In this document: one piece after another, positions 46,164-64,000 of the stretch | Position numbering within the stretch: position 1 is the first letter of the stretch | Layout of the letters: each line of letters begins with the position of its first letter | Assembly: GCF_964340395.1 (NCBI RefSeq) | Contig: NC_135560.1 | Location: 11,515,098-11,579,097 of the forward strand | Length of the DNA: 64,000 nucleotides | DNA from: Glandiceps talaboti | Lineage: Eukaryota > Hemichordata > Enteropneusta > Spengelidae | Direction of reading: 5' to 3' | The notes under the pieces: generated by a model | Database searches by the model: none | What the model was told of the DNA's origin: nothing | Seen by the model: only the letters and a program-made list of their open reading frames with translations | Made by a program: the position numbers and the translations under genes

Positions 46164-46378
46164 ATTGTTCTAACTGTGCATTCCAGCTTCACAAAGCATA
46201 CATTTATGCAACTGCCATATTGTTGTGAAGTAGAATATCAAGAGCATTATAAAATAAAACTGGAACTTGACATACAGATAGGGGTTGTTTATAGGGCTGG
46301 CAATTCGGTACACTAAAACATACTGTTGTCTCAGTGTGTTCATTGTTGATTTTTGTCAGTGGTATCACGTTGACTTTG

Positions 46379-48977
46379 TTATTCATTGTTGTCATGGTGA
46401 GTGTCTTCATCATCAGCAAGATGGCCTGTATCAATTGCATCACTACCTGCCATCTCAGACAAGGTGTCCTTCCCCACCTTACCACTATCTGCGGTCTCGG
46501 ACATTGTGTCCTTCTTAACTGTATCAATTTCACTGTTATCTCTCATTTGATTGCCAGTTTCATTAGTGTCATCACAGTCTATCTCCATATCTTTTTGAGC
46601 ATCTTCAATCATTGTACTTTCATCTTTGTCATCATCTGAAAGTTTCGTTTTGGCGACATCTTCATCCTTTTTATCGCAACTGTCTAAGATTGCGTCTTCA
46701 TCTTTCTGTTTGGTCTGATATGGTGTTTCTAGCCTAGTGCTAGGTTCCTCAACTTCCATTTTCACACAAGTGTCATCATCTATGTTTGATTTGATTTCTC
46801 CAACAGCATCACTTTTCTCTTTCCTTCTATCAGTTGCATCATCATCAGTTTCTTGTGTTTCCATGGTACCAACGGAGACATCACTATTATGTTGAGATGC
46901 TTGAACTGGCTGACTTGAGGTGCTATTTTCCATCGCTCTGAGTCTTGCTTCTCTTTTCTCCCTTGCTATTCGTTTATTTCTCTCTATCCTCTCAATCTGT
47001 TCCTCACTGAGTGAACCCTAAAAGGTACAGTACAAGAAAATCCAGTTTAAACACCATGCTGAAACCAGTAATCAATTGAAAAGACAATAAACCATATACA
47101 GGTTACAAAAAAAGAAAGAAAGAACGCTTTACCACTACATATAGGGGCGCTGTTCAATAGCAGCATACGTAGAAACTGGTGATATAGTCTTCGCTAAACT
47201 GAGATGTCTGTGAAGAATACTTGTGAAGATATTCTTGTCATTATGTCTTACCTGTTGTGTAGTCTTCTGAGAACTTTCAATTCTTGGTGTTCGTTGTGAG
47301 CTTAGAAGTGTAGTATTTGGTGGTGGTGAGGACAGATGCTGGGGAGACTATCAAAAAAATAAACAAACAAAATTTCTCGCATCAATCGATTACTCTAAAA
47401 GAAATTGTGAATATCAACATCTGAAATACTGACTCGGCCAAAAATCTCCCTACTTCTATTCTGTAATATAGGGTATTGCACAATGGATGAATCCTTCACA
47501 TGTAACTTTGCTGTATGCATGTACAGTTGTGGAAGCAATAGTGTAGCTAAAACGGAAGGGTAACCCGGCATTGCTAGCTATATCAGGATGGAGTGTTTGG
47601 GACAATATGGACACAGGAGATACATAGCATTAGTCAAAGTCTGGCAATGTCACGGAATGCAAATCAGTAGCTGTTGCAGTGCCTCAAAATGAGCTTCTCT
47701 AAGTAGTCTATGTAACTTTACAGGCACAAAAATTATCAGGAGCAAATCTTAAAAAGACAATCTCAGCCCAATATTATTACCTGGGAGACTTCATTCTGTA
47801 TTTGAGTCTGTGAAATGGATTGAAATGAACTCCTTGCTGCCATGGCAACCAGATCAGTGCTTTCATCATCACCTCTGAGAACATTGTCTTCATCTGAAAT
47901 GGACATACAGAGAATAAGTGTGTTGCTATGACAACACATGTTGTGCCAACCCCCCCATGACACCTCTACTCATACAATGGATGAATGACATGCTATGGTA
48001 GCTAACTCTTTACCAAGTCTTTCATTACTCAAGGTTACAGAAAAGTCTTCTCAAGAAAGGCACAGCAAACAGAACAGCATGATGGCAAACACATTGGACA
48101 TGATATTGATACTAGCAAGTAAAACATGTAGAATTATGTTCCAAATATCCATGTATAATGGCACTTGAAAATTTGGTTTACAAGTGAAAAATTATGAACT
48201 GTTGTAAACTGTCAACTTTACCTTCTGCTCCTCCCCCGATATAGTCTTCATCTGTAAGGGGCATATCCATCCTTAGTTTCTTCATATAGACCTGGAGGGA
48301 GGATTTCAACAGATGTTTATCAGCTAATAGTAATACCCCATTATAGACCCTCAGACGTCAGTGTGGCACACTTGGGGTGTTTGTGATATTCTCTGTCAGT
48401 ACTTTCACAAAGTGATTTAAAAGTGTAGAAGGAAACATTTAATTTTAGCTTTCCTGAGAAAACTAATCAAATCCTATGATTTGAAAAAAATCAATGTGCA
48501 AAGATTGAGTTTAGAGTTATAAATTTGCAAGAGAAAACTGGGTTTTAACATAGACCCTACACCAATGGTGTGCTCGGGCCTTCGGCCCTCGACCTCGGGC
48601 CTTCGGCCCTCAATTTGCGATTAGACTAGTGTTGCGCGGGATCGGAGTTTAGATAAAACTTTGGGCAAAAAAGGCGCGAGCGACTGTCGACAGTCTAGGT
48701 CTATGGTTTTAACTATTTCATTGGTATTCATGAATATTCAATATGCAAATTGACATGAATATTAATTAGTGTCCAGGACTACTCTCAAGCTTGGCAGTAC
48801 CCTGACTGACTTTATATTACATGTATTACAAACTACTTCACCTCAAACATGATATCTTCAACTTTAACAAAAAAGTTACCAAACCTTATCAAATTCACTA
48901 TTAATGCTACAACATTTTGTCTGAAAGTAGCTCTCAATCCTAATACATTGAAGGTCAAGTGATGGCTCATCAGGTTA

Positions 48978-49043
<66 letters not shown>

Positions 49044-51252
49044 ATGGCTTAAAACACACCTGTACTGGTTTCTTACTCCCCAAGTGCTCTATCTTCTCTA
49101 TGACATCATCAAACGGCATCTTGGGAAATAATCTGTGTGCCCAGTGTTCATAGGCTTGCATTAGTGTTTTCAGGTCAGCTGTCTCATGACCTTTACCCTT
49201 GAACTTTAACTTGCCAAAATGTTTGGGAAGGGTGCCAATACCCCTTTCTCCATTGGTCAGTCTGAAATTAATTTGGAGGTCATTCATAGGTCAAATGCAA
49301 TGAAGGAGTCTTTTTGAAGGAGCAAAACAGTGTGTTACTACAGAAAACAAACAGTCATCAAACTAAGATAGACACAAACTAAAATTACTATTGTTGCATG
49401 TGGTAGATTACACAAGTGAGTCATAGCCAGTGTGCCCTCTAGAGATAGCTAAATTTTGTTGTTGTGAGTCAAAATGAGAAAAACTGGCATTTCTTATGAG
49501 TCACCACATAGTAAGAAATAGGAGAACACCAAATTTTGGTGCGTCACTAGAAATTGTGTGCGTCAGTGGCGTATCAAATTAGTTTAGAGGTCACACTGGT
49601 GATAGCAGTCACGAGTGCCTTTGTTGTGTGGATATAATCACCCTGTAATCAAGACAGCATAAACTGGTAATGAGGTTGAACAAGTGGCCACTTGAGGAAA
49701 ACTATGATCAGAGATGCAGACCTACTGTGAGTGCAATTACATCAACATCCATCGATAGTTTATGTCATGATGTTGTACTTTAGTTTATGTCTGTGCTTGG
49801 TTGGCGATAGTAGGTTTGCCACTGTCATAAATCTAACTCTTAGTGTTCAACTACCTATTCAGATATAGCTATTATGCAATGTGTGTACGTTTTTATTTCA
49901 ACATTGATTTGAAAGTGAAGTTTCACAAAATAGATTCATTATAATATACATTTCATATAGCCTGTTACTTAGATTTACAATAGAAATTAACAGAATCATA
50001 AAAAAAAGACTGTTTGTTGAAATATTCAACTGATTTTCTAGCAATATAATAAGTTCTCAAACTTGGAAACATACATGTATCTAATTTTAGGGATAAACAT
50101 TTTAGTGAAAAGATAATTTTTTCATAAATCGGTACAAATCTATTTTAATGGGTGAATAAAACAATTTTGGCAAAAATAACCCCACTAAAAATGATTAATT
50201 GACAACATTACATTGTTTGTACATTAATTACCTGGTGGCATCTAATTTTGGCTGTGGTTTTCGGTTCACTGTTCTCCCAACTCTAGCTGCTGGTAGATCC
50301 TCAAGGGCGGCTTGTACCAAGTCAGACTCTGTATAGACAAGTTGCAATTAGGAAATAAGTCTCTTAACATTGCCAATCACTACTTCTAAAGTAATTTTCA
50401 AAGGCCTAATATGATTAAAATTTGATAGAGGCTTGAGTCATCTATTTTATATTTCATGTTTTTGTGTTCTCTTTTGTTTGTACATTGTATGTTGTTATTG
50501 CGTGGTTGGTTTATCTTATTTGGGATGCAAACATAAACATGTTATAATAGTAAAAAAGGAAGACACAATTTAAAGCTGATGAAATCAGACAACAACCTGA
50601 CCTAAACATATTGCAATCAGATTGGACTGTGATAATGGATCAACAACGTGGTACTCTGACCCAATGGGTCAAATAATGAAATGGGGGGGGGGGGGGGGGG
50701 GGTAGTAGTAGTAGTAGTAGTAGACTGCAAGATACGTCATCTCGCTCCACCCTCACTAGCCTGCTCTATCCTGAGAACAGTTGACTGATGTGTGAGGGCA
50801 CCCTGTCTGTCACCTTATTGACTGGGGTGGTGTGGTTGGGGGTGGGGGTTGGTTGTGGTGTTATCTCTACTGATATGAGGGAATCCATATTGGGCAATAT
50901 TATTCAATAACATCGACTTGTCAATGGATACGTGTGTTCTATTATCAACCGACATTAAAACTTTCCTATTGTCGACAGATGGTATTACTGATCCAACTCC
51001 AAGAAACTGACTATATCTAAAATTAAACAACTATCAATATTGGGGTTGTCTCAGACTACAATAATCACTATTGGCCACTGTACCTGCATTGCCATCATTA
51101 CCCAGTGCTTGACTCACAACCCCTCCTGTATCATCATCGTCATCTCGAGTTGGTGACAGAGATGGCATAGGAGGAAGAGGGGGAAATTCTTCAGCTTCAT
51201 CATCATCATAGTTGTCATGGAAATCCTCCATCATTAAATCAATAGACTCCAT
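46379..51252 (-). CDS. TIPIN: TIMELESS-interacting protein (replication fork protection)
   Basis: TIPIN binds TIMELESS at replication forks and helps checkpoint signalling and fork stability. Seven coding exons: 51084-51252, 50232-50328, 49060-49261, 48222-48291, 47781-47893, 47252-47347 and 46379-47017, GT..AG and in phase, 461 residues. The start codon follows an in-exon acceptor (exon edge 51259), so an upstream noncoding exon is expected. N terminus is acidic with FPPLPPMPS; the Swi3/Csm3 domain (about residues 85-175) has [42 protein letters not shown] and LGSKKPVQV, all typical. [19 protein letters not shown] begins the last exon, matching the vertebrate protein. After it comes about 180 residues rich in D, E, T and S, much longer than the vertebrate tail (human total about 301), with a repeated KDTMSE/KDTLSE motif near the end. 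Confidence 0.95.
48549..48705. mobile_element. CATAGACC-family MITE with GC-rich core
   Basis: Ends CATAGACC and GGTCTATG, flanked by GTTTTAA on both sides (48542-48548 and 48706-48712; one more base also matches). The core has duplicated GGGCCTTCGGCCCTC blocks and many CpGs, unlike the AT-rich surroundings. In TIPIN intron 3. Confidence 0.85.
48980..49042. repeat. (AAC)n microsatellite
   Basis: About 21 AAC units, read as (GTT)n in the TIPIN sense, starting 17 bases after the exon 3 donor (49059). Confidence 0.97.
49428..49598. mobile_element. hAT-like MITE, copy 2
   Basis: CAGTGTGCCCTCTA at the left and TTAGAGGTCACACTG at the right, flanked by GTCATAGC and GTGATAGC (8-bp duplication with one change). 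Opposite orientation to 3115-3317. In TIPIN intron 2. Confidence 0.85.
50684..50812. repeat. Poly(G), (TAG)n and GATGTGTGAGGGCGCCC family copy
   Basis: About 19 G residues, seven TAG units, then GACTGCAAGATACGTCATC, TTGACTGATGTGTGAGGGCA and CCCTGTCTGTC. In TIPIN intron 1 of the coding part. Confidence 0.75.
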
Positions 51253-51259
51253 ATTTTTG

Positions 51260-52310
51260 CTACGAAAGAAAACAAACAACAAATCGATATTATCATAAAT
51301 GTAAAATGTATTTACTGTCACTTTTTCATTCATTCATGCTAAACACAGTCAATTGTGAGCTAAATATTCTATTCAAGGACCTAAAGATGGTCATCGGATG
51401 GTACAAAACAAGGGCGTTTAACGGATTTTCAGTGCAGTGCAGTGCAAACACCGGTGACGACATTTTTTAAATATTCGTACGTAAATATCTAACGCCATTA
51501 TTTTGTATCCTGACTATCTTTGAATAGAATATTATCTCACAAGTAACTGATGCGAAATCATGAAATTTCCCCTTGTTCCAATGCCTGCAGTTTATCTCTA
51601 TCGATGAAAAAAACGACCTTCAACTTGAATCAAAACAGATGACCAAATCTCTGGGCTAGTAAGCGGTCAACCCTGTCAGCCACAACCTCTTTATGATCCA
51701 TGGACGTATGTGCTCTATCATAGAGAGGGATAGAGGGGCAACTCGTCATAAATCTATGGTCACTGCTGTGGCATTACTGTACATACTGTACTGGCACTGT
51801 TCAAATCATCGATTTTGGAACCCAGTACTACCACCACAGAAGTACAGAATACAGTGCGATAAGCAATCATTGAAATAAGCCAAATAAAGAATTAACTAAC
51901 CAAATGCTGCAGACACTTGTCCGTGATAATAAAACGGATGAAATATATATGTCCGTGTATTTATGACTGCTTGAACCAAGGTATTACTGGAATTGGGAAC
52001 AACAAATACGGAAGTAACTTGTTTTCGCGGGATCATTCATAAATCGAGTCATGTGCGACCAAATGGCCAATCATAACCTGTCTTTCCACGGTGACCTAAC
52101 TTTTGGGGTCACACAACTTATCTCGGCGAGAGAGCCCCCAGCGGCGAGTTTGGATAATTGCGGCCAAATGCCCTCCACTGCTATGAACCAGACTGAGAAG
52201 TGAAGGATTTTGGAGACTTTTCATAGCAACATCTCGGGTTTCAGACAAATTTTTGAATGGACGTGAAAGTGTCAGTGAAAGAATTTTGAAGACGTTTGGT
52301 AAGTTTGGAC
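51260..52310. promoter_or_regulatory. TIPIN 5' flank with possible divergent transcript
   Basis: A TIPIN noncoding exon must lie here because the start codon is eight bases inside an acceptor-bounded exon. GGCCAATCA near 52062 contains a CCAAT box. A GC-richer stretch follows (52100-52300) and ends in TTTG then GTAAGTTTGG, a good plus-strand donor, which could be the first exon of a divergent transcript. Neither transcription start can be fixed. Confidence 0.4.
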
Positions 52311-55300
52311 ATGGCCACTTTATAATATTTTTTAGGGAACACGGAAAATTTATGCGGGAGGGTTAGGAAGACAAACTATTCGTTCTAATTTCATACGGCT
52401 ACCCTACCTGTGCGCCCTGCTTCGCCTTTTGCTAGCCAAAGTTTCGAGCCCCCTATAGCTATGCGTGTTCTAAAAATTTTGCAGTCCCTAAATTTCCTTG
52501 CGGCAAGACATTTTGTGGTTTTAATTTGGTTCCTTTTTAATATAGGCCCCCCCTCTCACTGTTTCAGCCACTATACTCGATTTTCAAAGCCCCCCCCCCT
52601 CAAATTTGGCAAAAGCCCTTCCCTCCACCTTAAAATATTGTGGTTGTCCCCTGATGTATAAATTTATACAGTAGCCACCTTTTCCCATGTTCACAAAGTT
52701 TTAATTCCCATTCTATATTTAATAGTTTTATGTTTTGTTTGCCTACATGTATATTTGTTTCTTTCAGAATTCATGCTTCAAGTATACTCCTTCACCAGAG
52801 TAACGGCAAACTTCAGGATGTATTACCCACTACAGTGGTAAATGTAACTGAATTGTACTTTTCTTCTATGAATGCTGTGTGCTTTCAGATCCTATATGCC
52901 AGTCATGAATATCTCATCCGAATGTTCTTCACATCCGTGACTTTCTCATGACAGTATGTAAATAAGTTGTAGCCTCAAGAAGCATCATATATTTCATAAA
53001 CTTACCAGCTGATATATGCATGTGTATGCAGACTCCAGGCTAGGCCACACACAGTAGATACACAGACTCGCATACAGTCATGTGAGTGTGCACATGCACA
53101 CACACACACACACACACACACATACATACATACATACATACATACATACATACACTCATATATACACATGCGCATGCATGTATACATGCATGCGCACACA
53201 CACACACATACACATACACATACATACACTCATGCACACACACATACACACACAAATGATCTATCATTTTGTAAACTAAGGAACAATGCTAGTCTAAGTT
53301 CTGGAAATAATTCCATGTAAATATGTTACATTAATAATAATGTAACATATACAGTCTCCAAAAGATATCCGCATGTACTTAGACTCTACACAAAAGTAAC
53401 ATTTGAAAATGTGAATGCGATGTATTTCCAGTATTGTCCTATGACAATGGTTACAATGGGGTGGAATACAGAATCAATCAAATCTGTTGTTGCTGGGATC
53501 AATGGGGTGTGTATAAAATCTGGGGGTAGTACTAGTGGCCACCTCTAGTAGGGGCGTGCGGCCAATACTGTCGACCCCAGACCCCATTTTGAGTCAAGTT
53601 GACCACAAACCATACCCCATTTTAGACCATTACAGGTTTTTAGAAGATTAACTTTTAGAAAAAAAAGCAACATTTGTAGCTGAGGAAACGCTGGATCACA
53701 ATATGTACCTTTCACTCTTGTATTTTTTTTCCCTCAGGAGGCAACATTTTGAGGCTGATGCACAGGTATGATTTAATGGTGAAGAACATGGACCACATTT
53801 TAGACAACGCAAAATAAAAAATAATGTAGAGTGGACTCCAATTTAGACTCTTCAGTTCGGAAAAAAAGTCCCAATTTTAGCACAAATATATGGGCTAGAA
53901 AATGTACCCCAAAGGAAGGCACATGTCAAGTAAGGTGAGTAGCCCAATGGTAGTTATTTGCCTATTGAGTGTAGAACCAATCATAACATTTGGTATTTAG
54001 GTTGTTGGGGTAAAGCAGCAATGGTAACAGTTGTTGCTTAGATTGGTTGAGAGAACTATAGATCTGAGAGCAGACCATTCCAAGATCTATGGTAGAACCA
54101 ATCATAACAGTTAATTGGGGTGTTGGATGGGGTGAAGAGCCAATAGTAACAGTTGGTACTAATTGTTATAGGAACATATATAAAATGTAGGATAGGAAGG
54201 ATATAAATGACAGGCCTGAAACATTTAGTTTTGGAAAGCAACAATTTAATCTTTATTTTGTTTGCAAAAAAATCGTCTCTGTCCATTTTTCTATTAAAAA
54301 ATACCACAAAATACAATCAAAATGTAAGATGATACATTGATCTCTGCATAGTTCTCATATAGTTATTTCGGCCTTGTACCAAGTACGAATGCTTCAATTA
54401 CAATCTTCAATATTTTTTTGTAACAACAACTTTCTCACCATTTTATGCCATATAGAACAAGAAAAGAAGTTTTCCATACTGAATACACGACTACATGTAC
54501 GAAAAAGAAACAGAAAACACCTAAAATTAACCTTTTGTCTTTTTTCAAAAATTTCAAAAGAATGATAAAAAACCTTCAGCTTATTAATCTTGTATTTTGT
54601 TTTCACTTTAAGAATTTCAAAAATTATATAAAATAAACTACCACATACAAGAAACTAAAATGTACTTTACCGACAAGACTTGACCTAAACACAGTACTCT
54701 ACAACTTTTTTTCTTCATTTTTGAAATAAAGCAATGTAATACTTCCCTTTTGTCAAGTTCTGTATCACGACTATTTCAATCACATATTTTTATTTTTTTA
54801 TTTTTTATTTTTCAATATTATTCAAAAAGAAAATAACAGCGTTAGTATGAAACAGTTGTGTTCGTTATTGCAAAAAGTTTGGCATTTGAGAAATCAGAGG
54901 TTTATGACAGGCTAACCAGTACAGTCCTTTACAACTGAAAACTGTCATTAATAAGACAATGTGTCTAACTTTTAGGGAATTGTAGGAACAATGTTATTAT
55001 GATATGCCGATTTTAAGAATAAGAAAATCTGACATGGCAATTAACTCACAATTATGGCTGAAATTTGACACATAATGAAGTCAGAATTAAGAGAAATAAT
55101 ATCTCCTCAAGTATGATTTAATGAAAAATTAGAAACGATGGTGGCAAATTAGAATGTTTTGACACATAGAACGAGAGCAGTGACATAGACACCAGTTGTC
55201 ATGATGTGAAACAAGTAAGTAGGGTATAAAACCAGATATTTTTGTTTGAATGCATTCTAACATAGACAGTGGAGAGGCTCCCCTACACTTCATGGTTCAA

Positions 55301-55334
55301 CCTAGCTCGTATGTATATATTAACTGATAGTAGA

Positions 55335-55525
55335 AATCATTTCCGGTGATATTCTGGGCTATTAGAATTCATTGCCAGTGATATTCTCAGCTATTAGAAT
55401 TCATTATCGGTGATATTCTGTGCTATGAGAATTGATTGACAGTGATATTCTCTGCGATTAGAATTCATAGCCTGTGATATTCTCTGCATGTAAAATTTAT
55501 TGTCTGTGATATTATCTGTTATTGC
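55335..55525. repeat. Minisatellite, ~37-bp unit, five copies
   Basis: GTGATATTCT, then CTATTAGAATTCATTG, repeats five to six times with substitutions. Confidence 0.88.
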
Positions 55526-56769
55526 CAATAATAGTAGAATACATTACAAAATATAGAAATACTTTTACACAAGAAAACAAAACAAAACAACTAAATCAAC
55601 AAATGAAAAGTACATAAACTGATGACAGAAAAATAGCAGAACAGAAGCAACAAAAATTACAATTTCAGGTAACATATTAAACAGTAAAATACAATCATTT
55701 GGTAACACTCCCTCTATGTCGATGGCCACATTTAAAACAGACGTAGCTCCTATGTTAAAGGCTAGCTAGGAGTTCAAGTATGCCATCAGTGTGTTCCATG
55801 AGTGGGGAAAAGAGTGCATGGATCATTGCCAAACAACTGTATATGGTACAATATAGTATGGGAATGAGCAGAATTTATGAAGGAAGTCCGAGGAGACAAC
55901 ATTTCGGTCCAATTTTTTTTGTAGCCCCCAACCCCCTTAATTCATACCCCAATTTGTTTGTGGCCATCCATTTTCTGCTTGCCCCTAACATTGAAGTAGT
56001 TATCTTGTCATATATTTTAAATCTACAGAGATTTTTCATTAGTCTTGTTGTTTTAATTAACTGAAGTTTGCATGATCAGCAAGCCAATATTAGTTAAAAT
56101 GTTTCAAATACCAAGCATATCTATATAACAGCAAATCTTAATGAACAGTAGATGATCAATTGCAATGTAATACATCTAGTGTAATTTACACTTCTTATTG
56201 CTGTTCTGTTGCTATGACAACAATGAATAAATTGTAAATATGAGGTATCTATCCTCTGCGGAGGATATTTTCATTGCTTTAACATGACAGTAATGCTGTA
56301 AAGAAAATCTATGCAAAAAAATCTACCAATCTTTTTAAAACTCCAAATATTCACATTATTGATGGTGCAAGCCTTCATTTAAAAAAGGAATCACTATTTA
56401 TAACTTGTAAGGGCAACTATTTGTACTTTTTTTCACCATGTTTGATAGCCATATACATGTATGTATTATTTCAGTTGAATGTATAACATTTAAAACAATA
56501 ACAGCGAGAAAAAAGCATAAAGAATAGTATACTTTCAGAATATATAGTTTTTCATATGTCTTAAAAGCTATATGGCTCAAAGATCAGTGATAATAAATAT
56601 TGTAATATCTGTTTTTGCGGCCTTGTAACTAAATGTTAGCATAAATTTTGCACTCTGATGCGGAATGATGCATGTACTCTGACTGTCTATGTTTTAATAT
56701 ATATATTATAAGACATTTCTAAAGATCGTATCTAAAATAGTGAAACCCTCACCCACATACATGTAGTCT

Positions 56770-57322
56770 CGTTCCTGATGACCATATTCGGATTTTACGC
56801 TACGTTATCTTCACACTAGTCAATGTTGTTGCTCTCGCACAGAATTCTGTGCTCCCCAGCCTCTATGCCAATTTAATGTGCCACTGATGCACATAATTTC
56901 TAGTGACACACCAAAATTTGGTTTTCTAATATCTTTTACTATGTGGTGACTCACAAGAAATGTCAGTTTTTTATCATTTTGACTCACAGCAACAAAATTT
57001 GGCCATCATTAGAGGGCACACTGGTGCTCCCCCACTACAGCGTTCATTTAAACATGATGACATTGTCGTGTCCCCACATGATTTTAGTTTAAGCAGACTG
57101 GAGGTGGAGTTCAGTTGGACATTTGCATATCATATCAGTCCAGCTGTACCAATGAATATTAACAACAGCCTGTCAATTTGTGATGGATTACTACTGACAT
57201 GCTCCATTTGCACTTTGCCCAGCATGGGGTTAAACCACATTTAATGCCTAGAGTAATAACATTGACTAGACGTAATGTGTGAAGATAACGTAGTGTAAAA
57301 TCAGAATATGGTTGTCGGGAAC
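56770..57322. mobile_element. Fold-back element holding a nested hAT-like MITE
   Basis: GTTCCTGATGACCATATTC, TACGTTATCTTCACAC at the left pair with GTGTGAAGATAACGTA and GAATATGGTTGTCGGGAAC at the right. The nested element at 56857-57023 interrupts the left half. Confidence 0.8.
56857..57023. mobile_element. hAT-like MITE, copy 3 (nested)
   Basis: Begins CAGCCTCTATGCC, ends GAGGGCACACTG, with the perfect 8-bp duplication GTGCTCCC at 56849-56856 and 57024-57031. Collinear with 3115-3317 except that it lacks the 33-bp insertion. Confidence 0.88.
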
Positions 57323-57579
57323 TATTACCCACCACCCACCCACCCACCAGTAATAACCATTACCTTGCCATCAAAGGGTAATAAAATGTCACAGGCTTAC
57401 AACCAAGCTGACAAAACCATAAATGGGGGTGATATCTGTCCTGATAGTCAGAAGACAGACCTTCCTATTGGCCAGTCAGGAACAAAATGTTGCCATGACT
57501 ACCTTAGAAGTATCAACAATAAAGCTGCCTATTTCCATGAGAATTACCAACTTATTATTACTGTTCGTGTAAACACTCT

Positions 57580-63548
<5,969 letters not shown>

Positions 63549-63559
63549 TCAGGGTATTT

Positions 63560-63880
63560 GCATGAGTGTTTGCAGCAGTACTTTCACAAGTATAGCAAGC
63601 GAAAGTGCAGTAGGAAACACTTCAAGCACGAGTGCAAATACCTCTAAGTACCCACACAGACATGCGGCATGGGGTTCTGTTATCATTACACATGTTTATC
63701 CGAAACAACAAATTCCATACAAATGACACTATGCGATCATGCACTAATTCATGTAGAAAGAATGATTGCATCCTCATTTGCATATCATTTGCATGCAGGT
63801 ATGCAATAACGTTTTCGGTATTTAAACTGCAGTGCAAATACCACTAGTATGTGCACACACCAGTGCAAGTAATTTCTGAT
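63560..63880. repeat. Octamer-containing dispersed repeat, copy 3 (reversed)
   Basis: Reverse-oriented relative of 5740-6010: CATCCTCATTTGCATATC, TGCAATAACGTTTTCGGTA, CAAATACCACTAGTATG and CCAGTGCAAGTAATTTCTG. Contains two ATTTGCAT octamers 11 bases apart. In a kinase intron near the right edge. Confidence 0.65.
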
Positions 63881-64000
63881 ACATATTTAACAAAGCTTAG
63901 ATTATTGCTAATGTTAAAAATAATTAAAATACTACATAGATTAACCAAATATTCAATCTAGGAATTCTAAATGTTCTGAATTAAATGTACTTAGGCATTA

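Larger units (their letters stand above)
52311..57579. other. 5.3 kb with no supported gene
   Basis: Contents seen: a low-complexity pyrimidine-rich stretch (52400-52630) with an unconvincing 83-residue frame, (CA)n/(CATA)n at 53098-53250, a short hairpin at 53321-53350, diverged units around GGTAGAACCAATCATAACA (53930-54150), a 37-bp minisatellite and a fold-back element. The kinase 3' UTR must occupy the right part. Confidence 0.6.

Noticed and set aside
46285-46639. Plus-strand frames of 77 and 101 residues, hydrophobic
   Set aside because: Antisense shadows of the TIPIN last exon, whose acidic sense codons read as hydrophobic on the other strand.
52410-52661. 83-residue plus frame
   Set aside because: Compositionally odd pyrimidine-rich tract, no motif and no neighbouring exon in phase.

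Overview
This is animal nuclear DNA: AT-rich, intron-rich, and crowded with long microsatellites, minisatellites and short inverted-repeat transposons. Gene content (gamma-tubulin complex protein, alkaline ceramidase, exosome nuclease, fork-protection factor, CaM kinase IV, TLR-type TIR protein), moderate intron sizes and tRNA-derived SINEs fit an invertebrate, probably a non-vertebrate deuterostome (hemichordate, cephalochordate or echinoderm). The species cannot be fixed from sequence alone. All gene models below were assembled by hand from exons with GT..AG junctions whose reading phase carries over every intron.

Layout, left to right. (1) 7-8759, minus: TUBGCP4-like gene, first 11 coding exons, 3' end beyond the left edge. 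(2) 9112-11548, plus: a three-exon gene for a 270-residue TIR protein with a C-terminal membrane anchor, head-to-head with TUBGCP4. (3) 11.9-20.6 kb: no gene seen; minisatellite and fold-back elements. (4) 20602-29596, minus: alkaline ceramidase (ACER1/2-like), four coding exons with a repeat-filled 6.5 kb first intron. (5) 30131-45201, plus: complete DIS3L (DIS3-like exonuclease 1), 24 coding exons, 1047 residues, head-to-head with the ceramidase. (6) 46379-51252, minus: TIPIN, seven coding exons, convergent with DIS3L. (7) 52.3-57.6 kb: no supported gene. (8) 57580-63473, minus: last four coding exons of a CaMKIV-like kinase, N-terminal half beyond the right edge.

The genes are housekeeping or signalling genes and do not form a pathway. 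DIS3L and TIPIN are, as I recall, also convergent neighbours on human chromosome 15, so that pair may be ancient linkage.

The least ordinary signals are: (a) five short tandem duplications that sit exactly on exon ends (DIS3L exons 10, 12 and 24, the ceramidase last exon, and the kinase penultimate exon), copying splice sites or stop codons; (b) the tail-anchored TIR protein, with a topology opposite to Toll receptors; (c) at least ten families of short inverted-repeat elements, including a three-level nested insertion whose target-site duplications can still be read; and (d) a fold-back element inside the DIS3L 3' UTR.
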